Positions 41,926-53,344 of a DNA stretch of 64,000 bases are shown here, piece after piece. Under the pieces are notes generated by a model. It was not told the origin of the DNA. It did no database searches and was given only the letters and a program-made list of their open reading frames with translations. Source of the DNA: Hygrocybe punicea (lineage: Eukaryota > Basidiomycota > Agaricomycetes > Agaricales > Hygrophoraceae); NCBI GenBank assembly GCA_963556145.1, contig OY744464.1:7787508-7851507 (forward strand), in the 5' to 3' direction. Position numbers and translations under genes: made by a program. The number at the start of each line of letters is the position of its first letter. Position 1 is the stretch's first letter.

Positions 41926-44289
41926 AGCGGACTCGGACGGACTGTCCTCCCTGTCACCGTCGATGTCAGCACACGCGTGTCGGAAGGCCTCGATCACATA
42001 CCAGGAAACAATTGTTGGCGACAGAACATCGAGCGGTGGACATAGCGGCTGCAAGTCGAGCCGACTGTGTGGACTAGGAGGCCGCTATTGAATAAATATA
42101 CGAATATCACAAAAATACTCACCTTAGATTCAGCTATAGGCATTTGGCGGCGATGAATATGGCAACAGGAACTGGCCAGCCCTAAAAAAAGGAAGGAGAT
42201 AAGCATGCCGTTTACTTGTCTGACACAGCACTACAGTAGGACCCAGGGCACTGTTCTTTCGATGTTTAAATTGGGTAGCCAGTGGCTGTGCTCGTCATTG
42301 GCAGTAGTGAGCTCACCCGAACCTGTTAGCTTATTCCAACCGTTACAATTACACATATAAAACATGAGAACTACATGGTATTAATCAATGGGTGGGAAGG
42401 GGGTGGGATGGTGCTCAGAAATAATGGGGGAGAGGAATGCGACCGGGGGAAGGGAGGTGGGGGATATTAGGAGGGTATATCTGATACGGAGGTCAGCAGG
42501 ACTAGGAAAGGGGGTGGGGTAGAGAGGGCAAGGGGAGAGGAATACTAGGAGGTACTTACCTGAATAACTCATCCGTTTCCCATTGTTCACCCTCGATACC
42601 CTTATCCGAGACCTGTCGGCCCATCATCATCCCAATTGTGCAGTGGTCGTGCCTGTTTTTCTCATCCCGTTGTCAGCTATCCCTTGTCATTATCCTCCGT
42701 CACTTATCCCCATCATTGGATGCTATCCCATCGGTCTGTACTGTTGTGTTGTTGTATGTTGTATGTTCCTGTTATATGCTCTCTGTCAGTCCTCGGTTGT
42801 TACCTACAGAACAGCGGCACTGTCGCCAGTCTCCGTTGTTCGCCCCACTGTTGTGTTGTTCCAGTTGCACATTGTATGTTCCCTATCATATGTTCCCTAT
42901 TGTTCTTCACTGCTGTCTTGTAGTACCCAAAAACAGTAGCAAGTGCGCAGCGCATTCACTTTGGTAGAACAGACAAGGACGTACCTGATGCCCCTTCCTT
43001 GCTTTCAATGCTGTCAGATCCATTTCTCAGTAGCTCTTGCTGAGTGAATTGTGAAAACCAGTGCTGTTGCTAGTCCCCGTTGTGTCCGAGTTGTTGCACA
43101 TATCTTCCTTGTGGTATGTTGTATTCTCCGTCGTTTGTCATTCCCGCTCTCCAAGTTTATCAAACACCATCATCTCATCGCCTCCCAGTTTTGCTGACTT
43201 CCAGTTCACCACCATCGGTCAACAGGCCAAGTTTCTCGACTGTCTCTCCAATCCAGACTCTCTGCTGCATCAAGACCAAGATCAACAACCCTTGCCCTTG
43301 CCACCTCCTCGCACTGGAGATTGTCCTTTGCATCCTGGCCTCAACACCCCACCACTTTCTTCTGAGGCTAAACCTAGGCCAACATTGTTGTGGCGGCTTT
43401 CCTTTGGATATTCGCACTTGAAATGGCCCCGAGCACATTGACTGCGACGAATAAAAAATCGTCAAACTAAGTACACAGTCGCAATAATATCTTAAGCACA
43501 ATGCAAGACTCACTTGCATGTATGGTTGGCACTACCCCAGAGGACAGCCACAAACAATCTTCTGCTCCCGGCAAAACAAACATGCCAAAGTCTGCTTCTT
43601 CTCTAAATTACTCCTCTTGGCAGGATCAGTTTCAAGCTAGTCCTGGTGGGTTCCGTACCGGATAATGCGATTGCCCCTTGCTGACCAGTCAGTGGGCTTC
43701 ATTTGGGAGAAAGACGATAATGGGAAAGTAAAATACTGTAGTTGGGATCAGAGTCCACGGCGTGCGAACTACTTGACAGTAACAGGTAGTGGCAAGTTCT
43801 TTGTTTCCATGATGAGCACAGGGCGTCTGGCCTTGCAGCGCCACGTGCTTCCAGCGGACTGGCGAAGATGTGTTTGGGATTGTGGGGTGCAAGCTTGTGG
43901 GTGAGGACACATATTGCAGAGAAAAGTAAGGAACATTGCTGGTTAACATCGCGTGGAATTTCCCCATCTGGATTCGTGAGATGACACAGAAAGCAGTGTT
44001 TACTCTTACCAAGGTAAGACCGTAGATGAGGGTGACCACCCACAATTTCCCTCGATTCCCCGTACAAGGCAATGGTTCCACTGTTCTACTGTAGCGGGCA
44101 TGCCTCGAATTTGAAAGCCTTCAAAACTGGCCAACTATTCCAATACCTAGATTGTTTACAGCACTGGATTTATGATATGATAAACATCTGACAGGCCAGA
44201 AGCCATGAACCAGGTAAGTGGATACCAACGATACATTGACCCGCAATCCCGTTTTCTTGTGAAGGGAGCAAAAGGGCTAGCTTGACGAA
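41926..44289. other. No supported gene
   Basis: Short frames occur on both strands (e.g. plus 43061-43441, minus 44067-43699), but none has a recognisable domain or an in-phase splice partner that I could confirm. The stretch 42580-43200 is T/C-rich on the plus strand. It may hold unrecognised exons. Confidence 0.35.
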
Positions 44290-46729
44290 TTAGGAAATGC
44301 TACGCCCTTGCACAGGGTCAATGACGGCACAAAAAATGTGTTCACCGTCTTCCCATGGTAACCGTTGACCATCCACCTGCACTACTACTTTCTTATTTTT
44401 CCTCTTGTATGCAAGCACATTAACAAGTTCTCCCATTCGCTCCCCTTCCAACACAACGGCTTTGCCCCCCCTTTCTTTGGGGGGGAAAGGTGACAAATGC
44501 TCAACCAGAACATCAGCGCTTCATGCGTCCCCAACATTACCGGTCCAGAAAATTGCTACAGAGTTTGGGTCAACATGCCCATGTGGTCCAAAGAAGTGAT
44601 CGAGTTCTGTTCAAGTAACACGACCATTCCATCTGCCCCATTCATACTTGGGCCCAAACCAAACACAGATATGACAAAGGCCAAGTTTTGCCCAGATGTT
44701 TGGGTTTAGTAAGAACTCACCTGGACCGTCTAAATGACCTAGTCAGACATTTACACATGTCTGAGCAACGCCTTAACTTACCATATGAAGGGGGGCCGAC
44801 AGTTTCATGTAGTAAATGATGGCCAGGATCCCATGCTGGATTAGTCTTGACATTGCAAATCTCCGGGGGTGGTGTGCGTTGGCGTACAACTACCTCAAGC
44901 CGGTGGCATGTCTGGCGCCAGACCTCAAGTGCACCAGGGTCTGGTGTTCGACCATCTAGAAGAAGCCCATTTTTCCTTAGAGGGGCCAAAAGATTAGTTA
45001 AATAAAAATATAGCAGGAGCAACATTTACATGGTTATGGCATCGACCCTTTTAATCAGAGAGGTTTCAGTTGATCCTGCAAAATAGATACGGACTTGGTC
45101 CAGGTTGCTACTTCTAACCTCACCCACATAGCCCTTCCTGAATCCACGGATGATAAGAGCCATTTGGCCGATCAGCGGATCCGAGGCACCACACACCACT
45201 GCTGGAGAATCCAAAGGACATAACGAAACAGTAGGCATAGGTTGATATGTTCGAACATAAAACTCTGAATGACAGATCTGATAAGGCAAGATTTAAGAAC
45301 ACTGGTACATTATATTGTGAATGAAAGACTTCACCTCATCCCCCGTGTTGTCTGCCACAAATGTAACGTCATCCTCTTTAGCAAACACCACTATCCCATG
45401 TTGTCCTTACCCCGTTCCTTCACAGACTTCAACACTGTCCCCTACTTGAAAATATCGACGTAGGTTGTTGATTGAGAAGGACTGGTAGCTTTGTTCTGGG
45501 TCAATGGTTTGTGATCCCTGTTTTGAAGCTGAAGCGAGGACGACTACCGCGGTCCATTGGCCGACATCCAAAGAGACAATCTGGCCAAACATGCCTTGTA
45601 GAGATCCACGTATAATCCTGACTTTGTCCCCAGGTGACCAGAGAGTCATTACACTTGCTTGCCAAATCAAAGTGGATATTGGGACGTGAATAGGAGGGTA
45701 ATTGGCATGGATGAATTGAATCATTTCGCCAATAGGAGGGTTTTCTTCAACCACGAGTTGCGATAGAGCAAACAGCTGTACCAGCAGACCATTATTGAAA
45801 ACATTGGAATTGACCCTGGACGTGAGGATGCAATCAATATCTGTGCATTCAGCTTGGCTGTGGTCAAAAAGTCTCCGGGTGAATTTGAAGGCCTGTTGCT
45901 GTTTTTTAGTCATTGATTGAAAATTAGCCAGGTAATCAGCATCGGATTGAGGGATTCGTGGTACAAGTAAAACAGTGACCAAAGTACTGTTGGCCCCCAT
46001 TCCCACAACAATGCCGAGATCATTAAAATATCTTGCCTGCTCCTTGTGGGTTGCTTTCATCCGTACCCAAGTGCCGGCTGGAAACGTTTCCCGCTCTACA
46101 CCAGCTTCCGATAAGAAGTGACATTCTTCCAGAGGCAAGTATTTGACTTGGCATGGCAACCTAAGTCTGCGGCATGCTTTCTGGAGGTCCTTGATGTCTT
46201 TGCAACATACAAAGACAAAACCCAGCATTGTAGACACATGTACCACTTGTCTGATTTCTGTATAGGCAGCCATACATTCAGAAATGTAGTTCTCCAGACC
46301 AGACTGGAACTCGCGTGTCAGCGGAGCGTTAATCACAACAGAACGTTAAGGCTCACATTAACTTTTAGAGTCCAATAATTTAAATCTTCATCCCCTATGG
46401 TTTCGACTGGTTTAGCCGATATTGGAGAATATTTTGCCGCTAAACACCACACAATTTGCCAGAGATCTTCTTCATCAAGCTCACATTCGTAGGGTTCAGG
46501 AGTGAGAGGAAGATTAATGCCAGCGGTGAGGTCCTCCCTGTTGATTGATTCTAGGCACTTGTTAAATACATCGACATCATGAAAACAAGAGTGTACCATC
46601 ATGAAAACTCTCATCTTCCTCATCTTCCCCTTCTTCTTCCTGGTCACTGACTCCGGCTTCAAGGTCGATGTATGGATTTCCCTTATAAAGAGATAATTCA
46701 GGAACTCCAAAAGAAACAGAAGCACTCAT
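44290..46729 (-). pseudogene. Spt5-like (NGN + KOW) gene, decayed
   Basis: The minus-strand ATG at 46727-46729 starts an acidic region (EEEGEDEEDESFHD). A 22-nt insertion (within 46576-46600) breaks the frame. Without it the text reads on as VDVFNKCLESINREDL. An intron ending GTTCCAG (about 46309) then joins LKVN to SGLENYISECMAAYTEIRQV, an NGN-like domain. This is followed by FPAGTWVRMK (KOW 1), a linker with QQQAFKFTRRLFDH, WSPGDKVRIIRGSLQGMFGQ (KOW 2) and RRYFQVGDSVEVCEG (KOW 3). An in-frame TAA at 45407-45409 is followed by GQHGIVVFAKEDDVTFVADN, then PLIGQMALIIRGFRKGYVG (KOW 4), RKNGLLLDGRTPDPGALEV and, at 44496-44290, GELVNVLAYKRKNKKVV (KOW 5). Spt5 binds RNA polymerase II. This divergent family is common in agaricomycete repeats and its function is unknown. 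The copy carries at least two lesions. Confidence 0.65.
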
Positions 46730-47693
46730 GGTATGGATTGGATGCATGCAGTTTATTAGGCGGAAATGTGTAAACTTGTCGATGCACAAAACTTGACGAG
46801 TAGGAAAATCTCACACCTGATCGTTGAAATGCAAAATTCAAGTCCCACAATAACACCACGTGCCTGTTATCTCACAATCTGAGAACAAAAATCATATACT
46901 TACGTGGCACGGTTCACAGAACAAAAAACTCACCCCTCAATGTTCTGTTCAATACTTGGACCAAAATTTTGGCGTCATGGAGATGCTGGAAGTAGGCAAA
47001 CCACTTTGTTTGCCAGTGGGTCCAGAAAATAAATGACCTCCTGCCCCACGGCACTATCCAAAAATCCAATGCGAACCTATTTCTGTTTAACTTCGCAGGC
47101 GAGGTCTTGTAAAATGTTGAGATAAATGTTCTTGGACAGGTAGGCAGAGAAGGTTTCGGTAAGGATGGCTGGCTGCGAGGGTGTCGGACTGGATGATGGA
47201 ATCGGGTTCATAATAGAGTTATGCAGGGGTACACGAGTAGACAGTAAGAATTGCTATTATTCTAGCACCAAAACTGGCAGAAGCAGCAACCATGAAGGCC
47301 TTTTTCAAATCCATCTGCGACTGGCGACGAGGATGTTAGATATGGTCCAGAACTGTGGAAGTCTTTCTTGCCTTCCAAGATACTAGCTACCCTCCTCGAC
47401 CCCTCTCCCACATCTCCTTCTCTCACCTTCCAACACTTTCAATTTGGTCTTTCTCGTATTCTCCCGCACCCTCTTTTGTCCTCCTGTGCTCTCCGTACTC
47501 ATGTATGCTCATTACCACGTCTTGCAGTTGTCAGCCTTCAATTATCGCCTCCCCAGCCTATTGTAACTGGCCCTCAGCCCTCTTTCACATCTAGTTGCCT
47601 TCTCTGGCTTTTCAGACGAGCTGTCCTGCCTCTTTCATCCTATACCTCGCAACACATAGTCCCTGTCCTCTACAACTTATCCCCCCTCCATCA
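46730..47693. other. Divergent intergenic region
   Basis: It lies between the Spt5-like pseudogene and the small-protein gene. 47390-47690 is T/C-rich on the plus strand, as is common in fungal 5' regions. No other structure was recognised. Confidence 0.45.
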
Positions 47694-48092
47694 ATGCCAA
47701 GAGCGAAATCCACTGTGAGTCGTACTCATTTTCAGATGAGTATCTACTTAATCTCTCCCTAGTCCACACGATCTGCTCGACGTGCAACCACCACTTCCAT
47801 CACCCGCCATCTCGCCATGAGCAAAGCTCAGTTCCAGGTACGTCATCATGGCATTACGACAAGTCATGTACTGATGTCAATGTGACAGAGAGGGCAATGG
47901 GTCCAAGTATGTTACGACGGCAAATGGCAGTTGGGGACATATGTGAAACAGCTAAAATTGGTAAGCTTTGGAATGACGGCCTATTCTGGTGGCTCACCAA
48001 GCTGCAAGGGCAACCACCACATTGACATTTGTCTGAGGAAACTGGGTGATATCAGGATTGACCTATCGCACTATGACGTAAAAGAATGGTAA
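47694..48092 (+). CDS. 83-residue small protein of unknown function
   Basis: Four small exons (47694-47714, 47763-47837, 47889-47960, 48009-48092) are separated by introns of 48, 51 and 48 nt, all GT...AG and all phase 0. They encode 83 residues. The first half is Arg/Ser/Thr-rich (MPRAKST, STRSARRATTTSITRHL). The core is RGQWVQVCYDGKWQLGTYV, and the end is DIRIDLSHYDVKEW. The core looks like a small beta-barrel (Tudor/SH3/KOW-like), inferred only from the alternating G/W/V pattern. The same four-exon layout is found in the broken paralogue at 35.8-38.0 kb, which strongly supports the model. It diverges from the Spt5-like pseudogene. Confidence 0.7.
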
Positions 48093-49110
48093 TTACTTGA
48101 GCACAAAAATATTATCAAGGTGATGTCTACATTATATCGAGGAAACCACAATGTCTCTCAACTCGATGGACAAGGTGAGAACTGCATTGTTTGGGAGGGG
48201 CTGTTGAGAAAATCAGAATCTTGCTTCACGCAAGTTGTGCACTTTCTGTTTGGGATGAGTGCAGTCAAATCAAAGGGTGTGGATTACTTCCTGAAAGCCA
48301 AACTAATAAAGCAGCTAAACAATGAGATCCACCTAGGCTGGGCAATGATCACATAGCAAACAAGGGCAGAGTTCGGTAACTAACTTACCAGTCACTCCAA
48401 GCTATAAATCCCTGTCAGTGCCATGGCTATTGAAAACCCGGCTTCCTGTAAATACAAATACAAACTAATCACCCTCATTGATGGGGAGACAATGCCGTAA
48501 TTTGAGTTCTTTATGTTGAACAGCTGAACCATTGATAACTACTCCTGTTCCCAATGTTCCGAGAGAAGAAACACTACGAAACCATAACTTTCAATCACCT
48601 TCACTGCCCGATCAATCCCTCTCATGCTATATGCCTTGTCACTCGATATTTAGTGATGTCTTGCTCGGCCCAGATAATGGTAAAATGCTCACCACGACAA
48701 TCTAACCCATTGTCTCCATAAGACCAGTAGCCCTAAGAGAATGTAGTAAAGAATTAGGTGAGAAACTTACTCGATGGAAGTAATAGTCAGAAGCAGGGTT
48801 CTAGTTCCGTGTCAGCTGCCATTTTTTGATACCACTGCACCAGAGGTCTTAGCGGGTATTGTCGATGAGTTTGCTGACGCCGTTTGTTGGGTTGGCAGCT
48901 GTGGAAGTTGTTCCAATCAATTCGATGATAATACGATGGGATTGAAGTGAAAAGGTGGAAGGTAGCTGTACGGGGTCAGGAAGGCATTGGTCATTAGAAA
49001 TTGGTCCCTGTAGATCGGGCATTCCACTCACCATTTCCACTGCGGTGTATTTGTCACCCGGTCTAGCTGACATTGTCATGGTTCTTGACATTTTTATTCT
49101 CATCGCAGGG
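48093..49110. other. No supported gene
   Basis: A plus-strand frame at 48120-48353 (YRGNHNVSQLDGQGEN) and a minus-strand frame at 49072-48849 (MSARPGDKYTAVEMV) are present without recognisable domains. Either could be an exon of an unrecognised gene. Confidence 0.3.
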
Positions 49111-49119
49111 GTTGTTAGC

Positions 49120-50766
49120 ATGTCGTTAAAACATATTTTCCTTTTACCTCTACAAACTTGATTTACTCTAGCATCAGGAAAGCAGACGCGCTGGATGTGG
49201 AGAAGGAATCTGAGTACAAAGAGTTTGTAACAAAAATCAATGATAATCGTTATGGCAAAGTCAACATCATCATTGATATTGATGATGTGAAAAAGAAATG
49301 CCCCATCGATGTAAGCATCGCCATGTCTTTTGATTCTTTCTGATCCCACATTTGCACAGCCCGATGTTGCAGTTGACAACGACAGCCTACAAGCCCCAGA
49401 CCCAGCAGCTACACCCGAAGGTGCCACATCCTTAGATCTTTCATTAGCACGGTTTCGCAACATGCTTGAAAAAAAGTATGGGAATGACAACAAGCCAGGA
49501 CACTATGTCTACATTTGTGCCGACAACACTGAACTCCCGCTTACTCCATTTATGATGCATCAATGGGCCATTGCTCTAGTAAGTTCTATCCTCTAAACCA
49601 CGCGAACAATAGAATTGAGCCTGTACAGCACGACGGCTAGTGTTGCCACAGCTATAGCTGATGTTTTATGAAAAATTGCCTTTTTAGGCTAGTAACATTA
49701 GCTAAAATTATGAAAATATTTGAGGAGATGGGCAAAGCCAAAAGCTGAGGGGTCACTTAAGGGTGCTAAGAATTTGGTGCCCAATCTTCAGAGTTATTCA
49801 ACCATAGCTGTTGAGCCTAGCCAGCTACCATCCAACAGCTATCCCTGAAGAACCCTGAGAATTGAGCCCCAAATTCTTAGCACCCTTAAGTGACCCCTCA
49901 GCTTTTGGCTTCGCCCATCTCCTCAAATATTTTCATAATTTTGCCTAATTTTACTAGCCTAAAAAGGCAATTTTTCAAAAAACATCGGCTATAGCCGTGG
50001 CAACACTAACGACGGCAAAGCTACCATTCTGACCCCCCCCAACACTGCAGCTTTCGACCCCGCAAATCGTGGCGCTACCTTATTCCCAGCCCGACCGAAG
50101 GCCCAGACATCAATCCTGGCCTTAGATCAAAACAACCAATTCTCCCTCTTCACACAAATGATGACTACAGTTGTGAGTGCGCTTGCCCCCAAGCCCTCCA
50201 CTCCCAAGCGCAAGCGCTCTCTCGAACCGTCTCCATTCTCATCACCTGTCAAACCTGAATTTGGCAATCTTCACAAATACCTGGTTTACGCTCAGGATCA
50301 TCTCAGAGTGCCAACTGCGTGTGACTATGATGTTGCCCTGAGCTGCGAAGATTACGGACCAGACATTATCGGTTCACTCGCGGTCTCTGACCTCACAGAA
50401 CTTGGGTTATCGAAAGGGGATGCCATGCGTTTGATAGGAGGTTGTGCTAGCTGGAAACGGATTCAGAAGAGGCAGTGTCTAGCAATGAGATCCGGTCGCC
50501 GTTCCCTATCAGTTGAACATCAACTGGCACCCTGTCCAGCTGCTCACGTTGCCACTCCACCCCAAGATGACATTGTCCGGTATGAGTACAGATGGGAAGA
50601 AGGTGGGGTGTGTACCTGGTTTGGACCCATGATGACCCCTGGTGATCAGACAACAGATGACCGCCGTACATGGTATTACAATGAGCAGCTCAAGAGCCTT
50701 GTCCCTATACTGCTGGGTTTCCATGCTCCGCCGAGGGCAGGAGAAGATGACAATGCATTCATGTAG
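49120..50766 (+). pseudogene. SAM-like-domain protein gene, exon interrupted by a hAT MITE
   Basis: Exons are: about 49120-49309 (KADALDVEKESEYKEFV, NIIIDIDDVKKKCPID); an intron 49310-49360 (GTAAGC...ACAG); 49361-49578 (PDVAVDNDSLQAPDPAAT, FRNMLEKKYGNDNK, LPLTPFMMHQWAIAL); and an intron ending ATTGAG (49579-49619). The next exon starts PVQHDG, is cut at 49638 and resumes at 50017 as KATILTPPNTAAFDPANRG. It then gives an NLS-like KRKRSLEPSP and a SAM-like fold (LHKYLVYAQDHLRVPTA, DYGPDIIGSLAVSDLTELGL). The C-terminus FMTPGDQ-type tail ends at TAG 50764-50766. Inside the inserted MITE the frame hits TAG at once, so this copy is broken unless the MITE is spliced out. The 5' end is uncertain. Confidence 0.6.
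49638..50008. mobile_element. hAT-type foldback MITE, 371 bp, 8-bp TSD
   Basis: The ends TAGTGTTGCCAC are inverted, and the inverted similarity extends about 170 bp from each side, leaving a loop of about 30 bp. An exact 8-bp duplication ACGACGGC flanks it (49630-49637 and 50009-50016). The TAG-starting TIR and 8-bp TSD are typical of hAT elements. It has no coding capacity. It sits in an exon of the SAM-like gene. Confidence 0.9.
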
Positions 50767-50921
50767 CCCACCTAGTATCTACATATATTTCATGGACTTC
50801 GCACGTAATCACGCCATATAAAATTGTTTTTCCCAGCTCAGATATGAGATTGCGCGAAAACTACTAAGGACATACAAAAGAAAGAAATACCAAGGGTATA
50901 CAACAGCTAGTGATGCAGAAG

Positions 50922-51973
50922 TTACATGTAACCAGACGACCGAAACCAACCTGCCGCCTTGTCCGGCGTTATAGTATCTATTGTGCTAACAACAGTGAAA
51001 AGACCGCGGTCATGTGAATGACGACGGAGGTAAGACTTGATTGACGAGAAGGCAAGTTCAATAGGGTTGTAGTCGGGGGAGTATGGGGGCAGATATATTA
51101 TTCGGCAGCCTAGAACACATGTTAGAGTATAAACTTCGCAAGAAAGGGATGACATACGTGCTTCGACCTCCACAAGCTCTCTGACCTCTTCTGCGTGGTG
51201 TATGTTGCAGTTATCGAGAACTAGAACACTCCGCGGCCCAGGATATGGATTGGTGAGAGGTATCTGGATAAAGGCATCAGTATTTGTGTAGTAGAAAAAT
51301 GAAAAAGACGTACGACCATCTCACGAAGGAAGCGAACAAACCGCTCCCCAGTCACCGAGCCTTCGATGAGATCATATGCGATGATCCCATCCAGCATGAG
51401 GACTGGCAGGATGGAATACCGTTGTCCACGCACGAAGGCCTGCCGTTGCACACACCAAGCCCCAACCAACGACCAACCATATCGCCTGCTGTGGGCCCGA
51501 TCGTTCATGGCACTCTCATCGGTGAACATCAACATAGCAGGGTCCAGAACCTCGGCCCCAATCTGATTCAAGAAGATCGCCCGTTGGAGATCGTTCCTTT
51601 CAAGAGCTTGGACAGATACACGCTTATTTGAGAAGTGGAGCCGGCGGAGGGTGCGCATGATAGTCATGAGAGATACAAACACATTGCGTTGGGCCTGGAG
51701 TTCAAGTTGTAGTTCATCGAGGTATAGTGTGTGGTGATGGGAAAGAAGTAAACGAATGAAGTCAATGTTGAGTGGTGTAAGAATGCGTCGATGCGCAGTT
51801 GGTTGAGCATGAGGATTGTATGGGAGGCTGTAGAGCTGATGGTACTGAAGAGTCTTGTAAACGAGTGACTTGTGGACTCCAAGAAGATCACAGATCTCCT
51901 TGGGTTTGTAGCCACGGTAGTAGAGGGTCGGGATCCGCGCCTTGAAATCTTTGGAGATGGTGCGAGGCGGCAT
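50922..51973 (-). CDS. Tc1/mariner (IS630-type) DDE transposase
   Basis: Three exons (51973-51314, 51263-51158, 51109-50922) join in phase across 50- and 48-nt introns, giving 317 residues. The N-terminal HTH is FKARIPTLYYRGYKPKEICDL...SLVYKTL. The catalytic core is AMLMFTDESAMND (first Asp), SVLVLDNCNIHHAEEV (second Asp) and LPPYSPDYNPIELAFSS (acidic third residue about 35 residues later). The motifs HTLYLDELQLEL and GWSLVGAWC are typical of fungal DDE_3 transposases. All frames are intact, so it could be active. Terminal inverted repeats were not found with confidence; the 100-bp repeat starting 19 bp upstream may be one terminus. Confidence 0.88.
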
Positions 51974-51991
51974 GGGGCTTGTTGAAGTGAG

Positions 51992-52091
51992 TTGTAACTC
52001 AGCTATCTATTAGAGCTCGGCTTAGGCAGCAGCGGAGTTATGCCGCAATGAAAATTTTCTCAATTCCGCATAGCTATGAAATCAGCTGTAA
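51992..52091. repeat. 100-bp repeat, copy 2 (other copy 26315-26414)
   Basis: See the copy at 26315. This one lies immediately upstream of the mariner transposase ATG. Confidence 0.7.
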
Positions 52092-52448
52092 TCATAACTC
52101 CACATCAGCAAATTCTGGGGTCCTTTTCCCACATGTTGAGATGCTTTTGTAAGAGGCCAAAAGGTGTGCAAGCTCTCAAAGGCTCTCAAGATGTTCACCT
52201 TTTCTAAGCTAGGTCCCTTTGCTTAGAAAAGGTGATTCTCTTGAAAAAGAGGATTTCTCTTGCAAAAAGGTTCAAAAGGACTACTCTTTTCCACAAGATT
52301 TTTCACTTTTTGAAAGCTAGGTTCCCTTTGCAAAGGTCAAACCACTCATGAAAAAGCACAAAAATAGTTTTATAAGTTGCTTCAGGTGCTCAAATCTTCA
52401 TTGATTGTATAATCATATAAGGACAATATTAATTAATGATTAATTAAT
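52092..52448. other. Non-coding, CTTTT/AAAGG-rich
   Basis: Degenerate words such as CTAAGCTAGGTCCCTTTGC and GAAAGCTAGGTTCCCTTTGC repeat. No gene was seen. Confidence 0.5.
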
Positions 52449-52752
52449 TAATTGGTTTTGAAGTTTTCTTTACTATAATCTAATCAGGCCCAATACAACA
52501 GGACTTCCCATGCACAGATGCCTGCACTCGCCATGGCTGTGATCGAGAGCCTGTGCACCTCTCCCTCCGTCTTACTCTGGGATCCACTCCCCATGTTTCA
52601 GTTTCAGTTTTCAACTTATATACCCAGGAAGAAGACCTCCTTTCATACAGGAATTCCTGTCTCCTTCCAGGGTAAGATTACTTACTCTGCTTACCATTCT
52701 TAACTAATATTCCCCATTTTGTAGCTTACAGTTTTTTGGTCTTTCTCTCTCT
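52449..52752 (+). repeat. Left terminal direct repeat of the YR retrotransposon
   Basis: It shares about 93% identity by eye with 57576-57828 plus 58375-58428. Confidence 0.85.
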
Positions 52753-52774
52753 TAACCTTTGTTACATTGACTTC

Positions 52775-53157
52775 ATGCCTCAAAATGAGAACACTATTGA
52801 AACACAGAGCCAAATGCAAGGCACACCCGACCTCAACCGAGAAGTCCAAGACACATGCCTCAAAATTACTGAGGACTACTGTGCAGGCAGAAAGGAGAAA
52901 TTGGACGCCATCCTGGAACTCACTAGTGTCATCCCTTTCCAAGGGGCAATGGAGGAAGACACGACTAATCAACAGGCTTTTGGTGCCTACTGCCGAATGC
53001 TGGACAGCTTCAACAATGTCAAACGAGATGGACTATCCTGGTCAAACCTCACCAACCCACTCATCGACTTTGTTTATGGTGAACGCGATTTCGCAGATGG
53101 TGATGATGGTGGCCCCATTCCACCAGGACAAACCAACCCTACACATCCTTCCAAGTG
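52775..53157 (+). CDS. YR retrotransposon ORF1, N-terminal part
   Basis: The ATG is at 52775 and the stop at 53155-53157. The 127-residue product is acidic and Gln/Asn-rich, with LDAILELTSVIPFQGAMEED and LIDFVYGERDFADGDDG. It has no recognised domain. A +1/-1 frame change after this point leads into a region with PQFPPSEWTNLVSGQAINFD (53357 on), which looks like its continuation. The ORF1 product of such elements is probably Gag-like. Confidence 0.55.
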
Positions 53158-53344
53158 ACCCATTGCCGACAATGATGAAGACAGCACTCGTCCTCCCAAA
53201 TGGAGGGTCAATGCCTCTCTTCTCCCATGGATCATCTGTGAATCTCTCCATCCATTGGTCCTCACACCATCTCTACAGGAAACCTGAACTTCTCTTGAGA
53301 ATTTCTCCCATGACATCAAATTCACTGTCACCTCCATCCTCAAT

